Assembly (NCBI GenBank): GCA_002344065.1
Contig: DDTK01000011.1
Coordinates: 310,001 to 374,000 of the forward strand
Direction: 5' to 3'
DNA length: 64,000 nt
From: Flammeovirgaceae bacterium UBA2366
Lineage (GTDB): Bacteria; Bacteroidota; Bacteroidia; Cytophagales; Cyclobacteriaceae
Position 1 is the stretch's first letter, and each line of letters starts with the position of its first letter. Position numbers and translations under genes: made by a program. Below the pieces are notes generated by a model that searched no databases, was not told the DNA's origin, and saw only the letters and a program-made list of their open reading frames with translations. This document shows, piece after piece, positions 27,788 to 36,981 of the stretch.

Positions 27788-30607
27788 TTAATACTTAATA
27801 ACTTTCGTTCTTTTAGTCCCAGCTGGCTGATGGATAACAACGATGTAAAATCCTTCCTTTAGGGAACTTACATCCCACGAATTTTCCGAAATTCGATTGG
27901 GTGAGTAGCGTACACCATTTAGTGTTATCAATTGCAAACTATTTATTTCAAATTCAGACTGAACAACCAATACATCCCGAACAGGATTCGGATAAACAGA
28001 AATAACATTGGCTATTTCCTGATCTACTGATGTAACCAAAGGATTTGTAATTTCTACATCGGTAAATATTTTGTATTCACCGGCTGCGAGTTGAATGGTA
28101 TGCGGCAGGCTGGTAACCACTACAGGGTTGCCATAGGCATAATAATCGTACCAGGTGCCCGTATGCGGAAACGTTATGTTAACCGCGTTTTGCTTAACAT
28201 CAAAATTAACAACTACCTGAGCATTCATCTGATTTACATTTGCAGGGTTGGCTGTATACGGCTTATTCTTTAGCGTGAGTTGCTTGATGTGCACATTACC
28301 TGTTGTTAACGTAGCATCACCATCGGTAAACACAGAATATTCATGTCTTAGTCTGATTAAATCTGCTATATGTTCATAAACCCGGTACCGTTGGTAATCA
28401 TCACGATACTCCCATTTAACCGGCTTTGGTGAAACACGTCCACCTTCGTCAATGGATACATCATAACCAAGTTCACCAAACTGCCACAGCATTTTAGGGC
28501 CAGGTATAGTGTAAAAAATGGCAGAAGCTGCTTTTACCCGTTCCAACCCAGTAGAGATATTTTTGACATTATAGGGCGGACTGAGATTTGAATTCCCGAA
28601 TTGAATATTTTTATACATCATCCGCTCCTCATCATGGCTTTCCATATATCCAATAACATGAGGCACCGACCAAGTCCGGGTTCCATGATAAACCCAGGTT
28701 ATATCGGATTCCTGAGCATACCCCATTGAATTTTGTATATAGGCATGGTTTAAATTACCCCAAAACAACATACCCTTGCCTTCTGCAGCACGGTACTCCG
28801 CTAATTCCTTCTCTTCATTGTTCGCGGCAAAATGTTCGAGGATTACGTATGCATCTGGTGAATGTTCCCATATCTTATCCGCCATGCGTTTTAGCAAAGC
28901 CACACGCGAAGCGTCATAAGCCGACCACCCACTGACATTATTTGGATACGTGTTGACCTGCGTAAATCCTTTTGACAAGTCGAATCTATATCCATCAACT
29001 TTATACTCATTAAGCCAGTAGTAGTTAACTGTATCCAAATAAGCCTTCGTATAAGAACTTTCATGGTTCATGTCGGAGAACACGTTAAACGGATGCTTTG
29101 GATCAGTGTTAAACCATTTATTGGTAGGATTGGGCTTACCCGTACTAAAATTGAAATCTTGCATTAAATAGGCATTAGGTATGTCTTGATGGTTCATGGC
29201 GATGTCCAGAATTACTGCCATACCATTCTGATGACACACATCTATAAATTCCTTGAGTTCGTTTTTAGTACCGTAGTACTTATCAACAGCAAACATAAAT
29301 GTAGGGTTATAACCCCAACTATCGTTGCCATTAAACTCCATAATAGGCATCAGTTCAATAGCATTTACACCAAGCTGCTTCAGGTATGAAAGCGTGTCTA
29401 TTAAATTCCGATAATTGCGATCGTTTGGGCCAAAGAAATCGCGGATAAGCAATTCATAAATAACCAGCTTTTCTTTTGGCGGCCGCTGATAATTTGTGGC
29501 TTGCCAAACATAGGGTGTTTGGTTTGTTTGAAATACTGCAAGACGGTTGGAGTACCAATTACCTAACAAAGCCGCAGCCGGATAAGGTTTTAAGTTGGGA
29601 TAGGTTGACGCTGGAATATTCTGATCATCCGGATCAAGGATTTTATCAGCAAATGGATCGGCTATCCAAAGGCTTTCATCTACCAGATATTGAAAAGCAT
29701 ACTCCTCACCAGGTGTTAAACCCGTAAGTTCAATCCAAAACAACTCCCCCGACCTTTTCATCTTATATTCAGGCCGCACCTCCCACGCGCTAAAGTCTCC
29801 GCGCACATAAACTGATGTTTTATCAGGGGCTAATAAACTTAACGTAACTTTTGTGTGATCATCATGATAATTTATTCCAAGCAATATACCCGGAGGTATT
29901 GTCTCAACAACAGCTTGGGTACGTATGATATATTGAAAACTTGCCTCACTCACTCCATTTGGAGAAGTACCAACCACTTTTACACGATGAAGTCCGGAGC
30001 TCTCTGTTGCCGTATGAACATAAGTATAGACAGTTACTGCAGAGCCTGAGTTATGCACAACAACATCATCAACAAAAGTTTGAAAAGTAGAAGCAACAGG
30101 TGCATTTGCTTGTATGTTTATCGTGCCGTTGGTGTTAACAAAAACCGGATTTGCTGAGGGTGAAACAAGCGTAACTTTAAATCCGAAATTAGCAACGAAG
30201 TCGGTGGTCTGGCAACTAGACGCACCACAGCCGGTCCAGTGACTCCCCTTAAGTAATATGCCCATTTGGGTTTCGCCACTAATATTCTGATTAAAGAAAT
30301 CGGATGGTTTAAACGTTAGCCTGAAGTATGTTCTTCCAGCTTCAACAGCCTTCGTAAACTTGGCAGGGTCTGCTGCTGCCGTTGCTGGCGTTATGTTATA
30401 CTTTGCATCAATACTTTTTCCGGGTATCCAAACCCAGGCCCATGCATTGGTTAACGATGTGAGAGGTGTTCCGGTAACATCGTACTGAACAGTTATTTGA
30501 TCGTTGGGACCAAACAGAGCTGGCGTAATGGTTGGGGTAAGATTTACATTTTGTGCAAGAAGGTTAAACGAGCAAGTGTAAATCAAACAAAAAAGTATTC
30601 TTCTCAT
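27788..30607 (-). CDS. Secreted GH13 alpha-amylase-family enzyme with T9SS sorting domain
   Basis: 939 aa from the ATG at 30607, which gives signal peptide MRRILFCLIYTCSFNLLAQ. Order: N-terminal beta-sandwich domains (about 20-230), a CBM48/E-set-like module (VYVRGDFSAWEVRPEYKM), the GH13 barrel and a C-terminal type-A sorting domain (VYPNPVRDVL to KVIKY). Catalytic residues are seen in VDGYRFDLSKGF (Asp about 543), YVILEHFAANNEE (Glu about 591) and YMESHDEERM (transition-state Asp). The C-terminal domain means export by the type IX system, with surface attachment or release. It likely makes the first cuts in starch- or glycogen-like chains for SusCDE. It follows SusE on the same strand but after a strong terminator hairpin at 30641-30670. 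Confidence 0.92.
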   Translation of the reverse strand: MRRILFCLIYTCSFNLLAQNVNLTPTITPALFGPNDQITVQYDVTGTPLTSLTNAWAWVWIPGKSIDAKYNITPATAAADPAKFTKAVEAGRTYFRLTFKPSDFFNQNISGETQMGILLKGSHWTGCGASSCQTTDFVANFGFKVTLVSPSANPVFVNTNGTINIQANAPVASTFQTFVDDVVVHNSGSAVTVYTYVHTATESSGLHRVKVVGTSPNGVSEASFQYIIRTQAVVETIPPGILLGINYHDDHTKVTLSLLAPDKTSVYVRGDFSAWEVRPEYKMKRSGELFWIELTGLTPGEEYAFQYLVDESLWIADPFADKILDPDDQNIPASTYPNLKPYPAAALLGNWYSNRLAVFQTNQTPYVWQATNYQRPPKEKLVIYELLIRDFFGPNDRNYRNLIDTLSYLKQLGVNAIELMPIMEFNGNDSWGYNPTFMFAVDKYYGTKNELKEFIDVCHQNGMAVILDIAMNHQDIPNAYLMQDFNFSTGKPNPTNKWFNTDPKHPFNVFSDMNHESSYTKAYLDTVNYYWLNEYKVDGYRFDLSKGFTQVNTYPNNVSGWSAYDASRVALLKRMADKIWEHSPDAYVILEHFAANNEEKELAEYRAAEGKGMLFWGNLNHAYIQNSMGYAQESDITWVYHGTRTWSVPHVIGYMESHDEERMMYKNIQFGNSNLSPPYNVKNISTGLERVKAASAIFYTIPGPKMLWQFGELGYDVSIDEGGRVSPKPVKWEYRDDYQRYRVYEHIADLIRLRHEYSVFTDGDATLTTGNVHIKQLTLKNKPYTANPANVNQMNAQVVVNFDVKQNAVNITFPHTGTWYDYYAYGNPVVVTSLPHTIQLAAGEYKIFTDVEITNPLVTSVDQEIANVISVYPNPVRDVLVVQSEFEINSLQLITLNGVRYSPNRISENSWDVSSLKEGFYIVVIHQPAGTKRTKVIKY

Positions 30608-30640
30608 AGCTAAAACAATTACCAAATCCGTTTAAATAAA

Positions 30641-30670
30641 AAAATCAGGAGCGTACTTACTCCTGATTTT
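30641..30670 (-). terminator. Hairpin terminator between SusE and GH13
   Basis: AAAATCAGGAG (30641-30651) pairs perfectly with CTCCTGATTTT (30660-30670) around an 8-nt loop, with further A and T on the outer sides. On the minus strand the stem is followed by a T-rich run. It lies 17 bp after the SusE stop and 33 bp before the GH13 start on the same strand, so it probably lowers rather than abolishes GH13 expression. Confidence 0.85.
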
Positions 30671-30687
30671 TTCTGCAATAATCAGTA

Positions 30688-32082
30688 TTAATTCAATGTA
30701 ACAACTTTAGTAGCCAGGTTTACCTTAATAGTTCGCGAACCTGTTGTACCTACATACCTAAGGTTACTATCCCCATCAGCAGCGTTTACAAAATCGGAAG
30801 CTACCGTGGTGAAGAATGGATAATTATAAGAGATTGGGCCCCAGTTGGCTTGCGCAAAGAAGCGGAAGGTTTCATTGTTGTAAAAGGTAGCAGTTGCCTG
30901 ATAGGTATCAGGTGCAATATAATTCATTTTTATACTGGCTCCTGTACCGGGTTGATCCCAACCGCCAATACCGGCACCGGTCATGTACAATGGTGGCACT
31001 ACAACAACTGTCTTTTCGTTAACATCTACAAGCACAGTTTGCTGGCCCGTTGTACCGACATAACGAAGGTTTGAATCCCCATCATTGGCATTTTCAAACA
31101 ATGCATTGACAGTAGTAAAATAAGGGTAATTATATGATGTAGGTCCCCAGTTGGCTTGCGCAAAAAAGCGGAAAGCCTGACCATTATAAAATGTTGCCGT
31201 TGCAAAAAATACACCAGGACGAACATATGTCATTTTTATACTCGCGCCTGTGCCCGGCTGATCCCAACCACCAATACCAGCACCGGTCATGTACATTAGG
31301 GGCTCCTGCGTTGCTTCAGCAGTTACCGTTTTTGCAATTAAATCTACGCGTACAAGGTACCAGCCAGTGGCTGCAGCAACCCGTAAATTGCTGTCACCAT
31401 CACCTGCATTTTCAAAAACTGTTGAAACAGAAGTAAAGTAAGGATAGTTATAAGAAACAGGTCCCCAATCCAATTGCTCAAAAAAGCGGAAGGCTTGTCC
31501 ATTAGTAAAGTAGGCAATTTGTTCATACTTCTTAAACTGTTGACTAGGCCATTCTACTGCATTATCCGGCCATGGACCCCAACCTTTCAGGCCTGCACCC
31601 ATTCCCCAAATAGAGGGAAAACTGGTGGCATAGGGTGTAACGCTTGCTGTTTGATTAGTGGAGAATACCGGTGCCACGTTACTGCTTACAACGGAAACTA
31701 CCCTAAACTCCATATTGGCAGCCTCAAAAGGGTTTTGACCTAATGCCAACATGGCATTGTTCAGTGTCTGAACGGTAACAGAAGTGGTTAAATTTCTGGT
31801 TTCAGCCAAATCAAAAGCGTTGGCAAAATTGCTTCCAACCACATCCATTTCAACTGTGTAAACAACTCCAGCTTTAAATCCAAACTCAGGTGCTGTCCAT
31901 GTGAACGTAACGGCTATTTCATCTGAATCTTCAAACTCTAGCACAATATCATTATTGGAAAGATCCTGCAACGTATTCGCCTCAACGTTTTCATTTATGG
32001 CTACTGTTTCAAGCTCCTCACACGCTATATGCACAAAGGCTCCCAAGACTAGCATGAACCATATTAATATTCGATTTTTCAT
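30688..32082 (-). CDS. SusE/SusF-like outer-membrane starch-binding lipoprotein
   Basis: 464 aa from the ATG at 32082 (MKNRILIWFMLVLGAFVHIACEE, lipoprotein signal). An N-terminal SusE-type Ig-like domain (about 25-140, FTWTAPEFGFKAGVVYTVEM) is followed by three tandem modules of about 100 residues. Each carries the pattern FRFF-Q-WGP-SYNYP-F-T and ends NA-DGDSNLR. Modules 2 and 3 are near copies (both with MTGAGIGGWDQPGTGASIKM) at a 306-bp spacing in the DNA; module 1 is more diverged. In SusE/SusF the repeated modules each hold one starch site with aromatic stacking residues, so this protein probably gives multivalent glucan binding at the surface. It lies 26 bp downstream of SusD-2, consistent with a susCDE operon. 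Confidence 0.88.
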   Translation of the reverse strand: MKNRILIWFMLVLGAFVHIACEELETVAINENVEANTLQDLSNNDIVLEFEDSDEIAVTFTWTAPEFGFKAGVVYTVEMDVVGSNFANAFDLAETRNLTTSVTVQTLNNAMLALGQNPFEAANMEFRVVSVVSSNVAPVFSTNQTASVTPYATSFPSIWGMGAGLKGWGPWPDNAVEWPSQQFKKYEQIAYFTNGQAFRFFEQLDWGPVSYNYPYFTSVSTVFENAGDGDSNLRVAAATGWYLVRVDLIAKTVTAEATQEPLMYMTGAGIGGWDQPGTGASIKMTYVRPGVFFATATFYNGQAFRFFAQANWGPTSYNYPYFTTVNALFENANDGDSNLRYVGTTGQQTVLVDVNEKTVVVVPPLYMTGAGIGGWDQPGTGASIKMNYIAPDTYQATATFYNNETFRFFAQANWGPISYNYPFFTTVASDFVNAADGDSNLRYVGTTGSRTIKVNLATKVVTLN

Positions 32083-32108
32083 AAGTTTTGATGTTATCAA
32101 TTTCATAG

Positions 32109-33677
32109 TTAATAACCAGGATTCTGTACCAATGTTGGATTAGTAGCCAGATCAGCTGCCGGAATCGGGAAAATTTTCATGTGTTCCGGTATGCTGCGAC
32201 CTTCAGGTGTACCACCTTTCCAATCCCAGATGTAAGCACTGCCGGTAAATTTACCGAAGCGTATCAAGTCAGTACGTCTGTGACCTTCCCAATACAATTC
32301 CCTACCTCTTTCATCAAGAATAAAATCAAGATTTAATTGTCCCGCGTTAATATCTCCAATGGCAGTATCACCTGATCGATTACGAAGTGCGTTAATATAC
32401 GTTAAAGCAGTTGCACCGGAGCCATTAGTGGCGCCACGTAAATGCGCCTCAGCATACATCAAATATGCATCCGCTAAACGGAACAAAGGAAAATCTGTAT
32501 CTATAAAACCCGTCACATCATTGGCTGGTGTTGTACCATCTGCTTTCTGGTTACGAAACTTGAATACACCATAGCCATGAGTTGAGTTATTGGGCTCTGT
32601 AATACTTCTTTGTTGACCTTTATCTTCCTTTGCAAAAATGCCTCTGTAATCATTGGGGTTTGAGTCAAACAAATCAACGAATGCCGAACGAGTACGCAAC
32701 CCATTCCAACCACCATTACCACTATTACCCCTAATCATTACCCAAACACCATCGTAGGCTTGTGACTTCGCACCATCATTATTAAAAGTAAAGATCATTT
32801 CAGGACTTGTGTGATTATCAGCCAAAAAGTTATTCAGGTATTTTGGTGAAAGCGTGTAACCTCCTTCAAAAACCTTATTTAACTCAGTGATAACATCATT
32901 GTAAAAATTACGACTTGCATACTGAGGAGGGATTGTTGGTGCCAAAAATACCTCAGCATTTAAGTACAATTTAGCCAATAACATAGAGGCAGCAGCTTTA
33001 TCAGCTCTTCCGTATTCAAAGCGTGGGTTACCCAGATCATTGTAGATAGCTAAAAGCTCAGTTTCAACGTACTCAAAAATTTGTGCTCTTGTTCTTTGCT
33101 TAGGTAAAAACGCACCGGGTAAATTTTCTTCGGTTACCACCGGCATACTGCCATACAAATTGAGCCCATAGTAATAGCCCAGCGCCCGCAAAAATCGCGC
33201 TTCAGCACGGTAACGAACCAGGTCGGCATCAGTGGAACTACCAGTAGCCCTGATATACTCATTGATAATCACCATAGAGGCCATTAAACGACCAAACAAA
33301 GCAGTGGGAATGCCATCAGAAGGAAGCCAAGTGTTAAAGTAAAGATTGGAAATAGTTCCTTCTGCATCATTCGGATAAGACCAAATGGCCTCATCAGTTG
33401 TTAGCTCCTCCAAATTCCACATGGAGCGGGTAAAGCAACTAAAACCCTCATCAACACCGGAAACATCAGGCTGGCCTGATGGACCTTGCTGACCTGTTAA
33501 GATAAAGAGTGCATATAATTTTGCCAGCCCTTGCTTGTAAGCCTGGGGACTGTTGTAAACCGTTTTACTGGTTACCAGGTTAGGATCCTTCGGAACAATG
33601 TCCAGATCACCCACGCAGGAAGCCATAACAAGAATTAAACTTGCGATGGTCAGTTGATATATCATTTTCATTTTCAT
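32109..33677 (-). CDS. SusD/RagB family nutrient-binding outer-membrane lipoprotein 2
   Basis: 522 aa with lipobox LVMASCVGD. SusD landmarks: RYRAEARFLRALGYYYGLNLYGSMPVVTEE, TRAQIFEYVETELLAI, RLADAYLMYAEAHLRG, LDERGRELYWEGHRRTDLIRFGKF and the end IFPIPAADLATNPTLVQNPGY. It forms the lid of SusC-2 and binds glucan at the surface. The gene sits 21 bp downstream of SusC-2 and 26 bp upstream of SusE. The GH13, GH31 and maltose phosphorylase around it support an alpha-glucan ligand. It shares the C-terminal consensus with SusD-1 but is otherwise quite different. Confidence 0.95.
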   Translation of the reverse strand: MKMKMIYQLTIASLILVMASCVGDLDIVPKDPNLVTSKTVYNSPQAYKQGLAKLYALFILTGQQGPSGQPDVSGVDEGFSCFTRSMWNLEELTTDEAIWSYPNDAEGTISNLYFNTWLPSDGIPTALFGRLMASMVIINEYIRATGSSTDADLVRYRAEARFLRALGYYYGLNLYGSMPVVTEENLPGAFLPKQRTRAQIFEYVETELLAIYNDLGNPRFEYGRADKAAASMLLAKLYLNAEVFLAPTIPPQYASRNFYNDVITELNKVFEGGYTLSPKYLNNFLADNHTSPEMIFTFNNDGAKSQAYDGVWVMIRGNSGNGGWNGLRTRSAFVDLFDSNPNDYRGIFAKEDKGQQRSITEPNNSTHGYGVFKFRNQKADGTTPANDVTGFIDTDFPLFRLADAYLMYAEAHLRGATNGSGATALTYINALRNRSGDTAIGDINAGQLNLDFILDERGRELYWEGHRRTDLIRFGKFTGSAYIWDWKGGTPEGRSIPEHMKIFPIPAADLATNPTLVQNPGY

Positions 33678-33698
33678 AATCTGTCTCTTCTTTAAAGA

Positions 33699-36674
33699 TT
33701 AAAAATCTAAGGTTAACCCTAACAAAAACACTCTTGGTCGTGGGTATACTGTGTTATCAATACCACCATTAACTTCCGGGTCAATACCTTCATACTTGGT
33801 AACAATAAAAGCATTTTGTACAGTAAGGCTAACTCTTGCCCTTAACTTGTTGGACATCAGGTTATCAACATTGTATCCCAGGCTCATGTTATCCATCTTA
33901 AAAAATGAAGCATTTTGAACATAGTAATCAGACAATTGCTGTTGGCTAAAGAAACCGGTATCGAATATTGCCCGAGGAACGTTACTGAAGTAACCGTTGG
34001 CATATACATTGTTTAAGAATGCACGGCCAGCAACAGAATTATTGTACACAAAATTCCCTAAGCTTAAGCGGCTCGAGAAAGAGAAATCAAACTTTTTGTA
34101 ATTGAAACGTGAGTTTATTCCAATAAGGTAATCAGCTATTGGATGCTCAGGCCGGTACTTGTTATTATTATTCGATGATACCTGAGAGTTTTCACCAGAG
34201 CGATTAACATACAAACCTTCAATGGGGCGGCCGTCCGGTCCATACACTTGTTGCAGTACCCAGAAGGAGTTTATGGGGAAACCAACCTGTTGATTCTGTA
34301 TAAATTGTCCAACACCAACGCTGCCGGCCGGTACACCATTGTAGCTAGGATCATCAACCAAAAGGAGCTTTGTTATTTTATTAACATTGCGAGCAAAGTT
34401 AAGCCCAAGGTTCCAGGTAAAATCACCTGTGGCAACAGGAATTGCGTTGATGGTTACTTCTACTCCGTTATTCTCCAAATCACCAACGTTGGTTGTCAGG
34501 AAATTCGAGAAGTTTGTACCGCTCGCAATCTGAACGTTATTTAAAAGATCATAAGTTTTCCGGTTGTAAACTTCCACTGTACCGGTAAGTCGGTTATTAT
34601 ATAATCCGAAATCCAAACCAATATTCAATGTGCTGGTTGTCTCCCACTTTATATTCGGATCATAGGCATCAGGACGAAGGGTAGTATAAAATTCATTGCC
34701 CAATTGGTACTGCGCTGTTTCGTTAGAAGACCTGTAAATTGCCTGGGATGGATAGAAGGATCCAATATCCTGCTGACCCGTTTCTCCGTAACCAACTCTA
34801 AGCTTAAGTTCGGTTAGTTGGTTCACACCTGATAAAAATGCTTCATCTTTAATTCTCCACGCTGCAGATATCGCTGGGAATAAACCCCATGGATTTTCAA
34901 ATCTGGAGGATCCATCATATCGCAACGTAGCTGTAATTAAGTACCTATCTAAGAACGAGTAATTTGCTCTTCCGAAAAATGAAACCAAATAATTTTCACC
35001 GATAAAAGGAGGAGGAATGTTAATAATTGTTCCGTCTGCCCTGCGATTTACAGATTCGCTCTGACGATAAAAATACTGCCAGCCGTAACCAGCGGTTACA
35101 TCCATTTTATGATTACCTAATGTTTTGGCATAATTCAAATAAAAATCCAATAGTCTTGAACGATTATCTGCTGCATATGTGTTGTCGCGGCCTTGTAGTA
35201 TCGTTCCGGCATCCGTTACAACCCGGGTAAAGTCGGCTGTCACTGGAGCCCGATTGTAACCATCACTTTTCTGATAGTCCATACCCATATTCAAATGAGC
35301 TTTTAACTCCGGAAACTTGTGGAATTTATATTCAAACTCAACATTACCAATTAAACGATTTGCTGTACCAACATTATCCGTAAGTTCGGCCATAGCAACC
35401 GGGTTGAAGGTAATGTTATTGGCCGGAACCCCAGGAACACTTAACCATGAAAAATAACCACCGAAGGTTTCATTTCCATCGCGAACAGGTTTAGTAGGAT
35501 CATATGAAATAGCTGCACCAACTGCACCAGCTTCACCAAAGTTGCTTCTCACGTTACTGCCCTTTGCATTAATATTTACCTTCAAATGATCATCCAGAAA
35601 GGATGGAGATACACTTACATTTATGGTATGTCTACGAATATCAGTATTGATCAAAATACCTTGCTGATCGGTGTATCCGTAAGAAACACGGTAGGGAACG
35701 TTTTTGAATGACCCTGTTGCACTTAAATTATTATCTGTTGACAGTGCCGTTCTGAAAATCTCATCCTGCCAATCTGTATTAACCGTGCCCAGTTTGTCGT
35801 CTACATCAGCCTGGTTAATACGACCAATATCAACTAAATCATTAACTAACTCCGTATACTCGGCAGCATTAAGCACATCAAAGTACTTGATCGGTGTACT
35901 TACCGATAATGTTGTATTAAAAGTAAATTTAGGTTTACCAGCCTGACCTTTCTTAGTGGTGATAATAATAACACCATTTGATGCCCGTGAACCATAAATG
36001 GCTGTTGCTGAGGCATCCTTTAATACTGTAAAGGTCTCAATGTCATTCGGGTTTATCGTGGAAAGCGCATTTGCCACACCAGATATCCCTCCGTTGTCAA
36101 CCGGAAAACCATCAATAATAATTAAAGGATCGTTATTGGCCGCTAATGAAGAGCCACCTCGGATACGAATGGTTGAGCCCGCACCGGGTGCCCCGCTATT
36201 TGAAATCACATTTACACCGGCAAGTTTCCCAACAATCAAATCCTGCGGTGAACTAAGCACACCCCGGTTAAAATCTTCGCGGGAAATATCGGCAATTGCC
36301 CCGGTAACATCTTTCTTTTCGATTGAGCCATAACCAATAACAACAATCTCCGAAAGTGCCGTTACGTCTGCCTGAAGAGAAATGTTAATAGTTGTCTGCG
36401 CACCCACTGTAATTTCGGTGGCAGAATAGCCGATAAATGAAAATACTAATACTGAATTTGAGCCACCCACCTGAATGGAAAAAGATCCGGAAGCATCAGT
36501 TACGCCACCATTGCTGGTGCCTTTTTCGAGAATGTTTACACCTGGTAGTGGTGTACCATCATCCGCTGAAGTTACTTTACCAGTCACTACCCTGCTTTGC
36601 GCCCAAACCAATGTTGAGCTAAGAAGAAAAATGACCATTAAGAACTTCCCAAAACTCCTGTAAAATCTAGTCAT
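33699..36674 (-). CDS. SusC/RagA family TonB-linked outer-membrane transporter 2
   Basis: 991 aa from the ATG at 36674, giving signal peptide FLMVIFLLSSTLVWAQ. An in-frame extension to 36719 carries no signal and runs into the promoter. Domains: carboxypeptidase-regulatory-like (VTGKVTSADDGTPLPGVNI), SusC box LSEIVVIGYGS, plug (LAGVNVISNSGAPGAGSTIRIRGG) and barrel ending LLGLTLDF. No STN domain. Expected role is TonB-driven uptake of malto-oligosaccharides delivered by SusD-2, SusE and the GH13 enzyme. An operator-like site at 36781-36794 lies 107 bp upstream and is shared with the divergent GH31 gene. Confidence 0.95.
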   Translation of the reverse strand: MTRFYRSFGKFLMVIFLLSSTLVWAQSRVVTGKVTSADDGTPLPGVNILEKGTSNGGVTDASGSFSIQVGGSNSVLVFSFIGYSATEITVGAQTTINISLQADVTALSEIVVIGYGSIEKKDVTGAIADISREDFNRGVLSSPQDLIVGKLAGVNVISNSGAPGAGSTIRIRGGSSLAANNDPLIIIDGFPVDNGGISGVANALSTINPNDIETFTVLKDASATAIYGSRASNGVIIITTKKGQAGKPKFTFNTTLSVSTPIKYFDVLNAAEYTELVNDLVDIGRINQADVDDKLGTVNTDWQDEIFRTALSTDNNLSATGSFKNVPYRVSYGYTDQQGILINTDIRRHTINVSVSPSFLDDHLKVNINAKGSNVRSNFGEAGAVGAAISYDPTKPVRDGNETFGGYFSWLSVPGVPANNITFNPVAMAELTDNVGTANRLIGNVEFEYKFHKFPELKAHLNMGMDYQKSDGYNRAPVTADFTRVVTDAGTILQGRDNTYAADNRSRLLDFYLNYAKTLGNHKMDVTAGYGWQYFYRQSESVNRRADGTIINIPPPFIGENYLVSFFGRANYSFLDRYLITATLRYDGSSRFENPWGLFPAISAAWRIKDEAFLSGVNQLTELKLRVGYGETGQQDIGSFYPSQAIYRSSNETAQYQLGNEFYTTLRPDAYDPNIKWETTSTLNIGLDFGLYNNRLTGTVEVYNRKTYDLLNNVQIASGTNFSNFLTTNVGDLENNGVEVTINAIPVATGDFTWNLGLNFARNVNKITKLLLVDDPSYNGVPAGSVGVGQFIQNQQVGFPINSFWVLQQVYGPDGRPIEGLYVNRSGENSQVSSNNNNKYRPEHPIADYLIGINSRFNYKKFDFSFSSRLSLGNFVYNNSVAGRAFLNNVYANGYFSNVPRAIFDTGFFSQQQLSDYYVQNASFFKMDNMSLGYNVDNLMSNKLRARVSLTVQNAFIVTKYEGIDPEVNGGIDNTVYPRPRVFLLGLTLDF

Positions 36675-36981
36675 ATTATCATAGTTAAAAGTTTGTGTTA
36701 AGTGTATTAAGCGCTTCAAAATAGTGATTAAAGAATATCATATCACCGTAAAATCCAATCAATTTTACTGAAAACGATTTCGCAAACGTTTCCGAAAAAA
36801 TCATTGCAACAGTTTGATAAAACAGATCAATGATAGGTATTGTTTTATGCCTGCGCACTGACTTTGATCATAGTTCAAGGCGATTTTGCAAGAAGCAATC
36901 TGAATTTTGTCACAATGGCTGTCGGGTTATAGTGTAATTACCCTTACTTTAAGGAAAAATTTTATTCAACCGCTTACTCAT
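36675..36981. promoter_or_regulatory. Divergent promoter region SusC-2 / GH31
   Basis: 307 bp between two divergent starts. It holds the LacI-type operator at 36781-36794 and A/T-rich flanks. On the minus strand CTATTTTGAAG resembles a Bacteroidota -7 element ahead of SusC-2. No coding potential was accepted here: the apparent upstream extensions of both neighbours use TTG or run through the operator side and lack meaningful protein. Confidence 0.6.
36781..36794. promoter_or_regulatory. LacI-family operator-like site (site C)
   Basis: CGCAAACGTTTCCG, a 14-bp palindrome with one mismatched pair, identical to site A in the core GCAAACGTTT. Read on the minus strand it continues GAAATCG, resembling GATAACG at site A. 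It sits between SusC-2 and GH31, 107 and 187 bp from the start codons. Confidence 0.72.
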
